Below are positions 26,165 through 34,153 of a stretch of DNA of 64,000 nucleotides, in pieces (the first letter of the stretch is position 1; every line of letters starts with the position of its first letter). The DNA comes from Kibdelosporangium philippinense (GTDB lineage Bacteria; Actinomycetota; Actinomycetes; Mycobacteriales; Pseudonocardiaceae). The position numbers and the translations under genes are program-made. The notes beneath the pieces are model-generated. The model was not told the DNA's origin. It saw only the letters and a program-made list of their open reading frames with translations, and did no database searches. The DNA lies in contig NZ_JAJVCN010000003.1 in the NCBI RefSeq assembly GCF_021390435.2, positions 1,431,501 to 1,495,500 of the forward strand, given 5' to 3'.

Positions 26165-27174
26165 GGGTCATCCATGGGGGCTGGAGAGGCTGGATGTCGG
26201 GAGCGCTGGTGGTAGATGTCCGGGGCTTCCGATGGACGTGGGGGCAGTGGCCTGTCCTGTTGGGATGGAAGGGAACCATGGGATAGCGGCTGCCCGACCC
26301 GAGCCGGACCCTCCGCAGGCTCCGCCGTGCGGTGATCGTGATCGGTGTTGTCCGTGTCGGGCCGCACGGCGGCCGCGCCGATGTTGCTGTGGTTGGCGTC
26401 GGAATCATGATCGTTGTCCATGATCGAATCAGCAGCCGGTTTCTGATCATGTTGTTGATCTGACGCTGGTTCGTCGATGATCGGTTGCTGATCTGCCGGG
26501 TCGAACAACATCAGGCCGCGCGCCTGCCACGCTGCGCGCTCGTCCTCGGTAGGCGCGGGCAGTAGGACCATGTCGGCCTCGTCCGGCGTTCGGTGCCCCT
26601 TGGACTCGTTGCACCGTCCGCACGCGACAACCAGGCCCTCACCGTCCGGTGTAGCGGCCTGGTCGGGGTCGACGTGGTCGAACTGCAGGAACTTCCGGCG
26701 GTCCTTGGCGCGACCGGCCTTCGGCGAGAGCGGACCGGATCGGCAGTAGCGGCAGCAGCCGCCGTCCCGGTCGTGCACCAGGGCTTTGAGCCGGGCGTCC
26801 CGAAGGTTCGCCTTCTTCGCGCGGTCCAGCTTGTACTCGGCCTTGCTGGGGTTGCGTTTGAGGAATCGGTGGATCCTGAAGTCGTAGCCCTCAATCCAGC
26901 TCTCGCCAAGACATTCGCACTCGTCGCCGCGCTGGTGCACGCGTGGCGGCCTGCCGAGCACCGGCGTGGTCAGCAGGGTGAGGACCTTGCGGGTGCGGCA
27001 CTCGCGCAGCGCGACCTGCTGCGTGAGGTATCCGTCGGTCATCGTGTGCGATGCCCGGGACATCAGGCGTTGATGAGCGGCCTGCAGAGCGTCGATCACG
27101 GCGGTCTTGCCACCAGCCAGCACTTCCCAGATCGGCTCGTCTGCGAACGTGTCGCTGGTGAGGAAATAGGGCAC
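26161..27174 (-). CDS. HNH endonuclease with disordered tail
   Basis: A 337-residue protein. The central HNH domain is at about residues 130-195: CCRYC, FLQFDHVDPD and CGRCNESKGHRTP. The N-terminal 120 residues are unrecognised. The last about 110 residues are Asp/His/Pro-rich and disordered. Such nucleases act in homing, packaging or recombination; which one is unclear. Confidence 0.8.
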   Translation of the reverse strand: MPYFLTSDTFADEPIWEVLAGGKTAVIDALQAAHQRLMSRASHTMTDGYLTQQVALRECRTRKVLTLLTTPVLGRPPRVHQRGDECECLGESWIEGYDFRIHRFLKRNPSKAEYKLDRAKKANLRDARLKALVHDRDGGCCRYCRSGPLSPKAGRAKDRRKFLQFDHVDPDQAATPDGEGLVVACGRCNESKGHRTPDEADMVLLPAPTEDERAAWQARGLMLFDPADQQPIIDEPASDQQHDQKPAADSIMDNDHDSDANHSNIGAAAVRPDTDNTDHDHRTAEPAEGPARVGQPLSHGSLPSQQDRPLPPRPSEAPDIYHQRSRHPASPAPMDDP

Positions 27175-27178
27175 GATG

Positions 27179-27517
27179 TCACCCCTTGCCTGACAGGCCG
27201 ACGGTCTTCACGAAGTGCACGGCGTCGTGCATCACGAAGACCAGCGAGATCCGGCGGTCGCCATGGACCACCCTGCCAACGTTCGTATGGCAGTGGATGT
27301 ATCGGCCCGCCGCTTCGGTGCGCAGGCCCGCGTACTTCGCGACCTCGACGTGCTGGCCGAATTCGGGAGCACCGCGATGCTTCGCGTCGGCCAGCCAATG
27401 CGCAGGGCCGCGGCTTCCGTAGTGCCAGTAACCCCGCACGGCGGCCCGAACCAGCTCGGGCACCCATTCGGGCCACCGCCAGTCGTCCCAAGTGGTCGGG
27501 ACTGGCTCGTTGGTCAC
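27179..27517 (-). CDS. Hypothetical prophage protein, 112 aa
   Basis: Trp-rich start (TTWDDWRWPEWVPELVRAAVRG), then a mixed alpha/beta part ending SLVFVMHDAVHFVKTVG. No domain recognised. It sits just upstream of the HNH gene in the same direction. Confidence 0.55.
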   Translation of the reverse strand: MTNEPVPTTWDDWRWPEWVPELVRAAVRGYWHYGSRGPAHWLADAKHRGAPEFGQHVEVAKYAGLRTEAAGRYIHCHTNVGRVVHGDRRISLVFVMHDAVHFVKTVGLSGKG

Positions 27518-27619
27518 GCATGCGTCCTTTCTGGACGGTCAATCGTGAATGTGGGTCGGCGGCCGGTGCCCCGGGGAAGTGGGCACCGACCGCCTGGCTT
27601 ATGAATCTGTGGGTTCAGG

Positions 27620-28111
27620 TCACGACGTGGCTCGTTTCGCGCGGGCCGAGCGCGGCGAGCTGGCGCGCAGCCGGTCAAGCTCGTCGCGTGCGCCGGATTG
27701 CGCGGCGCGCAACCATTCCAGCCAGCTCTGCAGTGCGTGGCGTTGTTCTCGGCGCACGTCGTCTGAGCTGTCCCGGGCTGTCTGCATTGCTATTGCCTTG
27801 CCCAGCGCGAGTAGTTGCGCGTGAGCCCGCTCGGCTTGCTGGCGCACGAACGGACTCGGCGACTCGCCGACCGCGGTTCGCAACTGCGCCAGCGGCAAGC
27901 CGTCCCTGATGACTTGACCATTGCTCGTCGTCACAAGGCCATGCCGACGCATCACGCTGGTCACCTCTGTGAGCGACCACGGGCCGCTGGCGAGGATCTC
28001 GTCGATGCCCATACCCGAGCTGATCGTCGCCAGGATGGCGAGCTCATGCTCACCGGCCGGTCCAACCAATGGCCTGATCCCGGCTGACGTCTTCGCGCGG
28101 TTGGCCATCAT
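27620..28111 (-). CDS. Hypothetical protein with winged-helix-like N-terminus
   Basis: A 163-residue protein starting at ATG 28111, which overlaps the previous stop (ATGA). The first half (ELAILATISSGMGIDEILA, then EVTSVMRRHGLVTTSNGQVI) looks like a DNA-binding helix-turn-helix. The second half is a long charged helix. Possibly a regulator or replication helper. Confidence 0.5.
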   Translation of the reverse strand: MMANRAKTSAGIRPLVGPAGEHELAILATISSGMGIDEILASGPWSLTEVTSVMRRHGLVTTSNGQVIRDGLPLAQLRTAVGESPSPFVRQQAERAHAQLLALGKAIAMQTARDSSDDVRREQRHALQSWLEWLRAAQSGARDELDRLRASSPRSARAKRATS

Positions 28112-28317
28112 GCCGGACACTGGCAGGCCTCTCCGCGTTCCTCTTCCAACGCCCCAATGGGGTCCTCGCAGAGTTCGAGTTCGAGCTGGAAAGTCTCCAG
28201 CTCGGTCCGGTCGATCCACCGCGGCTCCAAATGCTGAACGCGGGACCGTTTCGTAATCACGGCGCAGGCGATGATCACGCCGAGCGCCGTCAGGGCGACG
28301 AGTGCGCCGACGATCAC
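28108..28317 (-). CDS. Small single-span membrane protein, 69 aa
   Basis: GTG at 28317 overlaps the preceding stop (GTGA). One membrane segment (IVGALVALTALGVIIACAV) and an acidic cytoplasmic tail ending CEDPIGALEEERGEACQCPA. Function unknown. Confidence 0.5.
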   Translation of the reverse strand: MIVGALVALTALGVIIACAVITKRSRVQHLEPRWIDRTELETFQLELELCEDPIGALEEERGEACQCPA

Positions 28318-29216
28318 GGTTGCCCTCCCGTGTCGTGGTTCGGCAGTCCTGCGCGCTGCAGCTCGCCTCGCAGGGTTGCGCACGGTCGGCACAAGTCCTC
28401 TCCGGACTCGTAGTGCCGAATGATGGCGTGGTTGGTTCCATGCACGTCGTCGACGACGCCGGGCGCGGACAGGCCATGCTCCGGATCGAATGCAGCATGG
28501 TCGGCGACGAGTGACGTCATCAGTTCGCGCCAGCGGTTTAGCGATTCCTCGGCGACCCACCCGGTTCGAACCGACGGCCGCCCTGGGTGCGCTTTCTCGC
28601 CAGTAGTGAACGTCGACAGCAACCGGCGCGCCAGATCCAGCGCGAGTTTGGTGACGCGGCGTTGGCCGTAGAAGTCCAGCGGCGCGCCGGTTTCAGGACA
28701 TGGTGGTGTCCAGCCGAGTTCGGCCAGCGCGTCGCGCGTGCCCTTGTGCAGCTGGACGTGACACCGCTGTCCGTCGATTGTCACCTGCGGTATCGGCATG
28801 GACAGCACGATGTGCGGGACACTGTGCACGTCGGCGTGCACCTCGACGGCGCTCACGGCACGCGCGATGTCGACGCCATCAACAAGCACGGCGCCCGGAT
28901 TCGGAAAGGTGCTCAGGTCAAGGTGGACCGATCGCACCTGTGCATCACCAGATTGGACAGGATCGCCCTGCGGCGCGGTGGATTGGTCGCTGACGGCAGG
29001 CTCGGTCGCGTCGTGCACCGCGATTTCGCGACCGATCAGCAGTTCGTCGAGCGGACCCAGCCTGCACTCAAACCGGCCCGCTTTCGTGTCTGGGCCAACA
29101 ATCTGCTCGGCGCGCTGATGCACCAGGCACTGACGTTCGTCGAGCGGACAGGCTGGCGGGTGCTCAAGCTTCCACAAGCCGCTCAAGTCGATGTCGATCA
29201 CGTGGTAGTCAGCCAT
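28314..29216 (-). CDS. Hypothetical prophage protein, 300 aa
   Basis: ATG at 29216 (MADYHVIDIDLSGLWKLE). Two Cys pairs, ACPLDERQC near 23-30 and LCRPC near the end, may bind zinc. A beta-rich middle (AVEVHADVHSVPHIVLSMPI) is followed by helices. Not recognised. It overlaps the upstream gene by 8 bases. Confidence 0.5.
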   Translation of the reverse strand: MADYHVIDIDLSGLWKLEHPPACPLDERQCLVHQRAEQIVGPDTKAGRFECRLGPLDELLIGREIAVHDATEPAVSDQSTAPQGDPVQSGDAQVRSVHLDLSTFPNPGAVLVDGVDIARAVSAVEVHADVHSVPHIVLSMPIPQVTIDGQRCHVQLHKGTRDALAELGWTPPCPETGAPLDFYGQRRVTKLALDLARRLLSTFTTGEKAHPGRPSVRTGWVAEESLNRWRELMTSLVADHAAFDPEHGLSAPGVVDDVHGTNHAIIRHYESGEDLCRPCATLRGELQRAGLPNHDTGGQP

Positions 29217-29991
29217 CGGCCGCGTCTCCCTTGGGTGCCCGTGCCGTGCCGATGTGCACACCGGTGGCGGACCTGAGGTTTACGACGTTCTTGGGTGGCA
29301 GGTTGGCCGGATAGACCTCGCTGGTAGGGCCTTCGCCGAGTCGGGGTGAACGCTCGTCCGGCCACAGCACGGGCCTTATCAGGCCGCGGTACTTATGCCC
29401 GATCTGCACCAGTGTCGGCAGCCTGTGGTGGTAGTTGAAGGTCTGCAGCTCGCACTTGAGGGCCTTGGCGATCGTTACGAACGGCGCAATGTCAGCCGGG
29501 GTGTAGTCCGTGCGTGGCGATCGCGCGACGACTGAGCCTTGCTCGGTCTCGACCCGGGGTGTGACGTGCTCGTCGGTGAGCAGCGACCAGAGCTCACGTG
29601 GATAGTCCGCGGTATCGCCAGCGGTGAACTCGATTTGCAGGCCGTCGCCGAACATGTCCGGGTCTTCGCGAACGATGATGTGGCCGCCGGTCAGCTCGAT
29701 CTCGACCGAGTGGTCCTTGTTGTCCTTCAACCGGGGGCGATAGGACGCGAGAACCGCGTCCACATCCTCGATGGACCACAGCATCGGCTGTGACAACTGC
29801 CCGAAGGTCACCACGTTCGTGTGACCGGCCACGCGGCCGGTGCTCGACGTGCCGACGAGAAGGTCACTCTTGCCGGGTTCGCCGCCGGTCGGGTAGCCGC
29901 GTGCAGTGTGCAACAGGATGCCGGTTCCGGCGGTGTAGGCGAGGGTGCCGAGCAACTCGACCAGGTGCTTGGTTTCGATCCTGAGCGTCAT
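29209..29991 (-). CDS. Hypothetical early protein, possible clamp-like fold
   Basis: A 260-residue protein (TLRIETKHLVELLGTLAYTA, then LVGTSSTGRVAGHTNVV and HIIVREDPDMFGDGLQIEFT). The repeated pattern of a helix followed by strands is reminiscent of sliding-clamp-like phage proteins, but no diagnostic motif is visible, so this is only a hint. ATG 29991 overlaps the 56-residue gene upstream. Confidence 0.45.
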   Translation of the reverse strand: MTLRIETKHLVELLGTLAYTAGTGILLHTARGYPTGGEPGKSDLLVGTSSTGRVAGHTNVVTFGQLSQPMLWSIEDVDAVLASYRPRLKDNKDHSVEIELTGGHIIVREDPDMFGDGLQIEFTAGDTADYPRELWSLLTDEHVTPRVETEQGSVVARSPRTDYTPADIAPFVTIAKALKCELQTFNYHHRLPTLVQIGHKYRGLIRPVLWPDERSPRLGEGPTSEVYPANLPPKNVVNLRSATGVHIGTARAPKGDAADG

Positions 29992-30158
29992 CGCGGTTCC
30001 TCGGATGTCAGCGGCTCGTCGACCAGGCGCACGGCCTCCGGCACGAAGTAGCCGAGCCGGCCGTCGTCGATACGAACCGCGATGGTGCGGAGGTCGCGGT
30101 GTACGCGGCCGAACCGCTCGCCGATCTGCACGCGTGCACCAGCGGGGAATTCAGGCAT
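29988..30158 (-). CDS. Small SH3/KOW-like protein, 56 aa
   Basis: ATG 30158 to TGA 29988-29990. It reads MPEFPAGARVQIGERFGRVH, then TIAVRIDDGRLGYFVPEAVR, the strand pattern of a small beta barrel of the KOW/SH3 type. Its stop overlaps the next ATG (ATGA). Not long enough for most gene callers. Confidence 0.55.
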   Translation of the reverse strand: MPEFPAGARVQIGERFGRVHRDLRTIAVRIDDGRLGYFVPEAVRLVDEPLTSEEPR

Positions 30159-30217
30159 CGCCGCTCACCCGCGTCTCGACATGTGCCGTGTCTTCAGGAT
30201 CGGTGCTCATTTGCTCG

Positions 30218-30823
30218 TCAGTCACGGGCAAACTCCGTTGCGGACTGGAAGTCAACGAGCGCGGCCATGGTGTTGCGGGCGCCGGTAAGGGTGTCCGACA
30301 TCAGCACGGTCGGGCTCGCGCCGTGCAGGTCGACCAGGCCGAGCGTGTTGCGGACCGCGTGCACGAACGCCGCGAGCTCGTCGCGTTGGCGTTCGGCCGC
30401 CTTAAGCCTGCCTGCCAGGTCGACTGACTGCGACGTCGCCCGGACGCACTTCTTACGGGACGCCATCAGCTGACGCAGGAACCTCTTGGAGCGCTTGCGC
30501 TCGTTGGCGAGCTCCGGTGCCCAGTACTCATCAACGGCCGCTAAGGCGTTGTCTCGCGTCGTACGAACGTCGTTGAGCGGCAAGGTCTTCTGGTTCGTCA
30601 TGTCGTTGTCCAGTTCCGTGCACGGCCGGACAGGGCACCAGAACCCGTCCGGCGGAGTCGTCAATTGCCATTCGCCCGCGCGTCGCCACCCGGACGCATG
30701 GGCCTTGCTTTCCGCCGTCCGGCGGGTGACGCCGGACCAGATCAGCTCGGTGTGCCCGTCGACACGAACCTCGGCGCACTTGTTCGCCAGATCGACCACC
30801 AACGTCCTCGTCCGTCCGGTCAC
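30218..30823 (-). CDS. Hypothetical coiled-coil protein, 201 aa
   Basis: GTG at 30823 is chosen because it overlaps the upstream stop (GTGA), as elsewhere in this operon. The N-terminal 75 residues are beta-like (RTLVVDLANKCAEVRVDGH, ending FWCPVRPCTE). The rest is coiled-coil (LANERKRSKRFLRQLM, then LAGRLKAAERQRDELAAFVH). Possibly two fused small proteins. Function unknown. Confidence 0.5.
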   Translation of the reverse strand: MTGRTRTLVVDLANKCAEVRVDGHTELIWSGVTRRTAESKAHASGWRRAGEWQLTTPPDGFWCPVRPCTELDNDMTNQKTLPLNDVRTTRDNALAAVDEYWAPELANERKRSKRFLRQLMASRKKCVRATSQSVDLAGRLKAAERQRDELAAFVHAVRNTLGLVDLHGASPTVLMSDTLTGARNTMAALVDFQSATEFARD

Positions 30824-31227
30824 CGGTCGGCCGTCCACAGCCAGGCCAGCCGACCGACGGCCCCGAGAAGCGCGGCTGACAACACCGCGAGAGCCGCGAG
30901 ATCGTGACCATCACGAACCAGCACCAGCACGCCGAGCACCACGTCGACGGCGACCAGCACTGCCAGCCCGACGCGCCACCGCCTCGCACACCAACCGATC
31001 AGCCTGGACAGCGCCACCATCGGCAACTGCAACCGCGGCCGCGCGTGCCGCAGGTAGGCGTGCCGGATCGGCATCGCCGCTGCAGTGACGAGAGCCATCT
31101 CCGGCGGGACCTGGTTCGCCTGCGCGAACGACAGGATCACCGCCGCCGAACCGGCGAGGATCAACGTCACACAGAAGTGGTCTCGGAGCCGCCACTCATC
31201 GCGCGGCGCCCTGGGCGGCCGTCTCAT
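30820..31227 (-). CDS. Membrane protein with 3-4 spans, 135 aa
   Basis: Hydrophobic segments: FCVTLILAGSAAVILSFAQA, EMALVTAAAMPIRHAYL (weak), VGLAVLVAVDVVLGVLVLV and LAALAVLSAALLGAVGRLAW. The layout resembles DUF2637/SpdB-like membrane proteins of actinobacterial mobile elements; that link is tentative. Confidence 0.55.
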   Translation of the reverse strand: MRRPPRAPRDEWRLRDHFCVTLILAGSAAVILSFAQANQVPPEMALVTAAAMPIRHAYLRHARPRLQLPMVALSRLIGWCARRWRVGLAVLVAVDVVLGVLVLVRDGHDLAALAVLSAALLGAVGRLAWLWTADR

Positions 31228-31580
31228 GCCATGCCCCGCTCAATCGCACGCCGGTCCAGCCACAACCGGCTACGCAGGTACTCGGCGGTGCCGGTGGTGC
31301 ATCCCTTGGTCACCGGCATTTCGAACCGTTCGTTCGACAACAGCCACCAGCCCTCATGCGGGCAGTCGGTGGGCTTTTCGTTGACCCACTTAGGAATTCG
31401 GCATGTCTCCGGTGCCGTCAGGCGGACAGCGTCCGGGTGCCGCTCGCACAACTGCTCGTCGGGCAGGGCTCGCAACGCGTCGATCCGAGCCATTCTCGCC
31501 AGGTCGCTCGCTTTCTGAAACGCGCCAGCGGCCTTGTTGACGCTGTTGATCGCGATGGTGACTTTCTTCGGCTCAGCCAC
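31224..31580 (-). CDS. Hypothetical prophage protein, 118 aa
   Basis: GTG at 31580 (VAEPKKVTIAINSVNKA) overlaps the upstream gene. Several Cys/Trp residues (QLCERHPDAVRL, TCRIPKWVNEKPTDCPHEGW) suggest a metal site. No family known. Confidence 0.5.
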   Translation of the reverse strand: MAEPKKVTIAINSVNKAAGAFQKASDLARMARIDALRALPDEQLCERHPDAVRLTAPETCRIPKWVNEKPTDCPHEGWWLLSNERFEMPVTKGCTTGTAEYLRSRLWLDRRAIERGMA

Positions 31581-31851
31581 TCGACTCACCGCCGTGAACT
31601 TCGGCCAGCCCTTCCCCGCAGCCCGCGGCCCGTGCTCGCTCCAACAGCGACACAATCACCGCCACCGTCGGAATGTCCCAATCGGACAGCCACGTCACGA
31701 TTCGCTCGTCATAGGCCCCCAATTCGACACCACGCAACGCGTCCCGAATCATGACCTCGCGCTGTGCACGGTTCGCCGGGACATACCTCTCGTAAGGCGG
31801 CCACACCGCGTTCGGGGAGCGGTCAATACGGCCGAACGTCCGCTCAGCCAC
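31573..31851 (-). CDS. Hypothetical prophage protein, 92 aa
   Basis: GTG at 31851 (VAERTFGRIDRSP) mirrors the GTGGCTGA overlap seen at the next junction. It is helical with a hydrophobic C-terminal part (DIPTVAVIVSLLERARAAG). No domain recognised. Confidence 0.5.
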   Translation of the reverse strand: MAERTFGRIDRSPNAVWPPYERYVPANRAQREVMIRDALRGVELGAYDERIVTWLSDWDIPTVAVIVSLLERARAAGCGEGLAEVHGGESSG

Positions 31852-32497
31852 GGAACTCGCCCCCGTCACGGCGCCGGTCGCCCGCGTGCTGCTGCTGCCC
31901 GACGTGCCAGTCGGAGACCAGTCGCATCTCGTCGACAGTTGCGTCGAGTCCTACCAGTGGTGGAATCGGCCCGAGTTCCTCAGTGGCCTTGCGGTCCGCA
32001 TACGTCGCCGCGTCCTCGTCTCGCGCGCCGTACTCCTTGCTCTGCGCAAAGTGCTGATCACGCCTCACCTGCCACTTGCGCCGAACACCTGCAGCCTCGT
32101 ACCGATGAAGCGCGGCACGAAAACCGTCCCGACTCACCATGATGGGGTCGTCACCTACCGGAGCCACGGACCAGCCGAAGGCCTCGATGAGGGCTGACGA
32201 CTCGCCGAATACACGGGCGTTCAACACCACATCGAAGCGGCCCAACGTGAACCGCATCCGAACGTGCAGATAGGTCTCAACCTGGACCTCAACGTCCAAG
32301 TCGAATCGATCTGCCCAGACGAGGAGGGACTGCAGCTCGGTGATTCCGTCCATAATGGACCCGCCTTCGCGCTCCATCTCGACGTCGACGGCACTGTCGT
32401 GTGACCATCGCACCCGACCCCACGTCGGTAGGTCTTCGTATTGGGAGACCAGCTCGCCCAACTCGGCCAGCGTCACGCCAACAGCCTTGTTGCTCAT
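31844..32497 (-). CDS. Hypothetical prophage protein, 217 aa
   Basis: It begins MSNKAVGVTLAELGELVSQY, then a beta-rich middle (DLDVEVQVETYLHVRMRFTL) and a charged C-terminus. No recognised domain. First long gene of the early minus-strand chain, with 4-8 base overlaps on both sides. Confidence 0.55.
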   Translation of the reverse strand: MSNKAVGVTLAELGELVSQYEDLPTWGRVRWSHDSAVDVEMEREGGSIMDGITELQSLLVWADRFDLDVEVQVETYLHVRMRFTLGRFDVVLNARVFGESSALIEAFGWSVAPVGDDPIMVSRDGFRAALHRYEAAGVRRKWQVRRDQHFAQSKEYGARDEDAATYADRKATEELGPIPPLVGLDATVDEMRLVSDWHVGQQQHAGDRRRDGGEFRG

Positions 32498-32655
32498 CGC
32501 TTCCCTGCCTTTCCAAGCGCGGCGAGCTGACGTTTGAGCTCTGTCTGCTGACCTTTGGTGAACGGCCCGCGCGGGCCGATGCTGTTCGGGAGGGCTGCAG
32601 CCGCTACACGCAACTCGCCCCTCGTGGGAGGACAGATACGGTTGGTTCTAGCCAT
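32494..32655 (-). CDS. Small basic protein, 53 aa
   Basis: ATG at 32655 with a strong AAGGAGGAG site. MARTNRICPPTRGELRVAAA, then a basic helix (TKGQQTELKRQLAALGKAGKR). Possibly nucleic-acid binding. Confidence 0.6.
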   Translation of the reverse strand: MARTNRICPPTRGELRVAAAALPNSIGPRGPFTKGQQTELKRQLAALGKAGKR

Positions 32656-32679
32656 GGAGCTGACTCCTCCTTGGTCAAA

Positions 32680-32716
32680 GGCGGTCCGGTGTTGGCGCAC
32701 CGGACCGCCGCCTTTT
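32680..32716. terminator. Hairpin with T-run
   Basis: GGCGGTCCGGTG (32680-32691) pairs with CACCGGACCGCC (32698-32709). CCTTTTT follows on the plus strand, and AAAG precedes the left arm. On the minus strand it lies just after the repressor unit (gene ending at 32745), so it separates repressor and early units. Confidence 0.75.
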
Positions 32717-32744
32717 TGTTTGGGTCACCGGGAGCGCCGATGTC

Positions 32745-32912
32745 TCATGCCGCTTCCGACTTGGTGAAAACCCGTGTCTTGGTTGCCCTTGGCAGTAGCT
32801 GATGCAGCCGTTCCAGCTCTCCAAAGGCGGGAGCCTGCGCGGTGGCGACGATCCGAGCGATGAACTGCGCCCGAGTCTCGCCAGGGGCGACAACGAGGCG
32901 CCGGATGTTCAT
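32745..32912 (-). CDS. Small protein coupled to repressor, 55 aa
   Basis: ATG at 32912 overlaps the repressor stop (TGATG). It reads MNIRRLVVAPGETRAQFIAR, then helical, ending TKTRVFTKSEAA. Being co-transcribed with the repressor, it may tune lysogeny. No family recognised. Confidence 0.55.
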   Translation of the reverse strand: MNIRRLVVAPGETRAQFIARIVATAQAPAFGELERLHQLLPRATKTRVFTKSEAA

Positions 32913-33160
32913 CACGCCGCGACTTCGTCAAGCAGGTCGTCGATCGAGGTGCACTTGAGCGCCTCGGCGAGCACCAGGAGCAAGGCCGCGCTTGGCATGT
33001 GCTCGCCCCGTTCGATCCGTCCGATGTTCGTGAAGTGGACGCTGTGACCCAGTTCGGCGCAGCGAGCAGCGACCTTGTCGAGACTGAGCCCGAGCCTCTG
33101 CCGCTTTTCGCGGGCCTTCGCCCCGCTGAACGGGAGGCTGAGGTGAGGGGTTGGTGCCAT
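32912..33160 (-). CDS. XRE-type phage repressor (CI/Cro-like), 82 aa
   Basis: A short HTH protein: AREKRQRLGLSLDKVAARCA, recognition helix near HFTNIGRIERGEHMPS, then LLLVLAEALKCTSIDDLLDE. Transcribed away from the CGCTA-rich region and divergent from a second HTH gene. It is the best candidate for the immunity repressor. ATG at 33160 is taken; a longer frame to 33202 would run through the operators. Confidence 0.75.
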   Translation of the reverse strand: MAPTPHLSLPFSGAKAREKRQRLGLSLDKVAARCAELGHSVHFTNIGRIERGEHMPSAALLLVLAEALKCTSIDDLLDEVAA

Positions 33161-33164
33161 GTCG

Positions 33165-33265
33165 ATCAACGTAGCGGTCTGTAGCGCTACACACAAGTAC
33201 ACATCGCTACGAATCGCGTCACCAAATGGTCGCGTAGCGCTTCAATGCGCTAAAGTTCGCTAGAC
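33165..33265. promoter_or_regulatory. Operator array of the lysogeny switch
   Basis: The motif CGCTA (or TAGCG) occurs at 33172, inside the perfect palindrome TGTAGCGCTACA (33180-33191), and at 33205, 33235, 33248 and 33258. This is seven half-sites in about 95 bases between two divergent HTH genes. Such clustering fits cooperative repressor binding over two promoters. Confidence 0.7.
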
Positions 33266-33294
33266 ATCGCCAGCAAGCGAGAGGCATAGGAGCC

Positions 33295-33735
33295 ATGTCG
33301 GGGGACGCGGACAGGGAACGGCTCGCCGAACTCATGGATGAGTCACGCGCTGAACAGGGCTTAATCTGGGAGCAGGTAGCAGCACGGGGGAAGATCTCGA
33401 TCGCACTGCTGCGCCGAATACGCAAAGGCGGCAGCCTCACCGAAGACAGCAAGATCGCCATCGAACGCGGGCTGGACTGGACACGAGGCAGCGTCAACGA
33501 AGTGCTCGCCGGGGGCACCTATTCCTACGGATTCGTAGAACCAGTAAAGGCTCGACAACCTCTCGACCCGCTCACCAGCTCACCCCAAGAGATTGCCGAG
33601 TTCCTCGCCGAAGTTCGCGCGAAACAAGGCCGCGCCGCCTTCGAGGAGCTGTTCCAGCTGACGCTAGAGATCAACGAGGAAGCTCACGACCGGACGCCGA
33701 ACGTCAAGCAAACGGACGCGTCCGACAAGCAATGA
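33295..33735 (+). CDS. HTH regulator divergent from the repressor
   Basis: A 146-residue protein. HTH-like N-terminus (GLIWEQVAARGKISIALLRR, then KIAIERGLDWTRGSVNEVLAG) followed by an acidic helical tail. An AGGAG site precedes ATG 33295. It faces the repressor across the operator array and may be the Cro-like or activator side of the switch. Confidence 0.65.
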   Translation: MSGDADRERLAELMDESRAEQGLIWEQVAARGKISIALLRRIRKGGSLTEDSKIAIERGLDWTRGSVNEVLAGGTYSYGFVEPVKARQPLDPLTSSPQEIAEFLAEVRAKQGRAAFEELFQLTLEINEEAHDRTPNVKQTDASDKQ

Positions 33736-33853
33736 TTACATGCAGTAATCCCCTGTAGGCCAAACGTGTGAAGATCCCACGTTATGGTTAACGCACCCCG
33801 GATGAAGATCGACTTTAGATTCGCACGGTGCCTTAGGGGAGGTATTAGGTTGG

Positions 33854-34153
33854 ATGTTCCTTGCACGGGAAGTTCTGTTCGGAATTTCGCTGGCCTTGAC
33901 GGCTCTTGTCGGTAATTATGCCGTCATCTACGTGTTCACCATGCACACTCCGACGGCTTTTGGCGGATTCGCCTTCGTCACGCTTCTAGTCGGAACCGGC
34001 GTGTCATGGGTGGCGTACATCGGCACCAGATGGGCAGAGCGTCGATCGGACCGGAACCGCATCAGCGAATACCGAGACGCGATCGACGCAGCGCGACACC
34101 ACTTGTCGACTGTCGAAGAGTCGAGCTCCGACCGACACAGGTACCGCGACTAA
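33854..34153 (+). CDS. Small membrane protein beside the integrase, 99 aa
   Basis: Two membrane spans (LFGISLALTALVGNYAVIYVF and FAFVTLLVGTGVSWVAYI), then a charged tail. The stop overlaps the convergent integrase stop. A two-span protein in the lysogeny region might act in superinfection exclusion; that is inference only. Confidence 0.55.
   Translation: MFLAREVLFGISLALTALVGNYAVIYVFTMHTPTAFGGFAFVTLLVGTGVSWVAYIGTRWAERRSDRNRISEYRDAIDAARHHLSTVEESSSDRHRYRD

Noticed and set aside
30153..30212. 19-codon frame upstream of the 56-residue gene
   Set aside because: Too short to judge; no distinct ribosome site.
22943..32500. Dedicated phage replication genes (polymerase, helicase, primase)
   Set aside because: None of the early products shows polymerase, helicase or primase motifs; only a weak clamp-like hint at 29209-29991. 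Host replication proteins are probably used.
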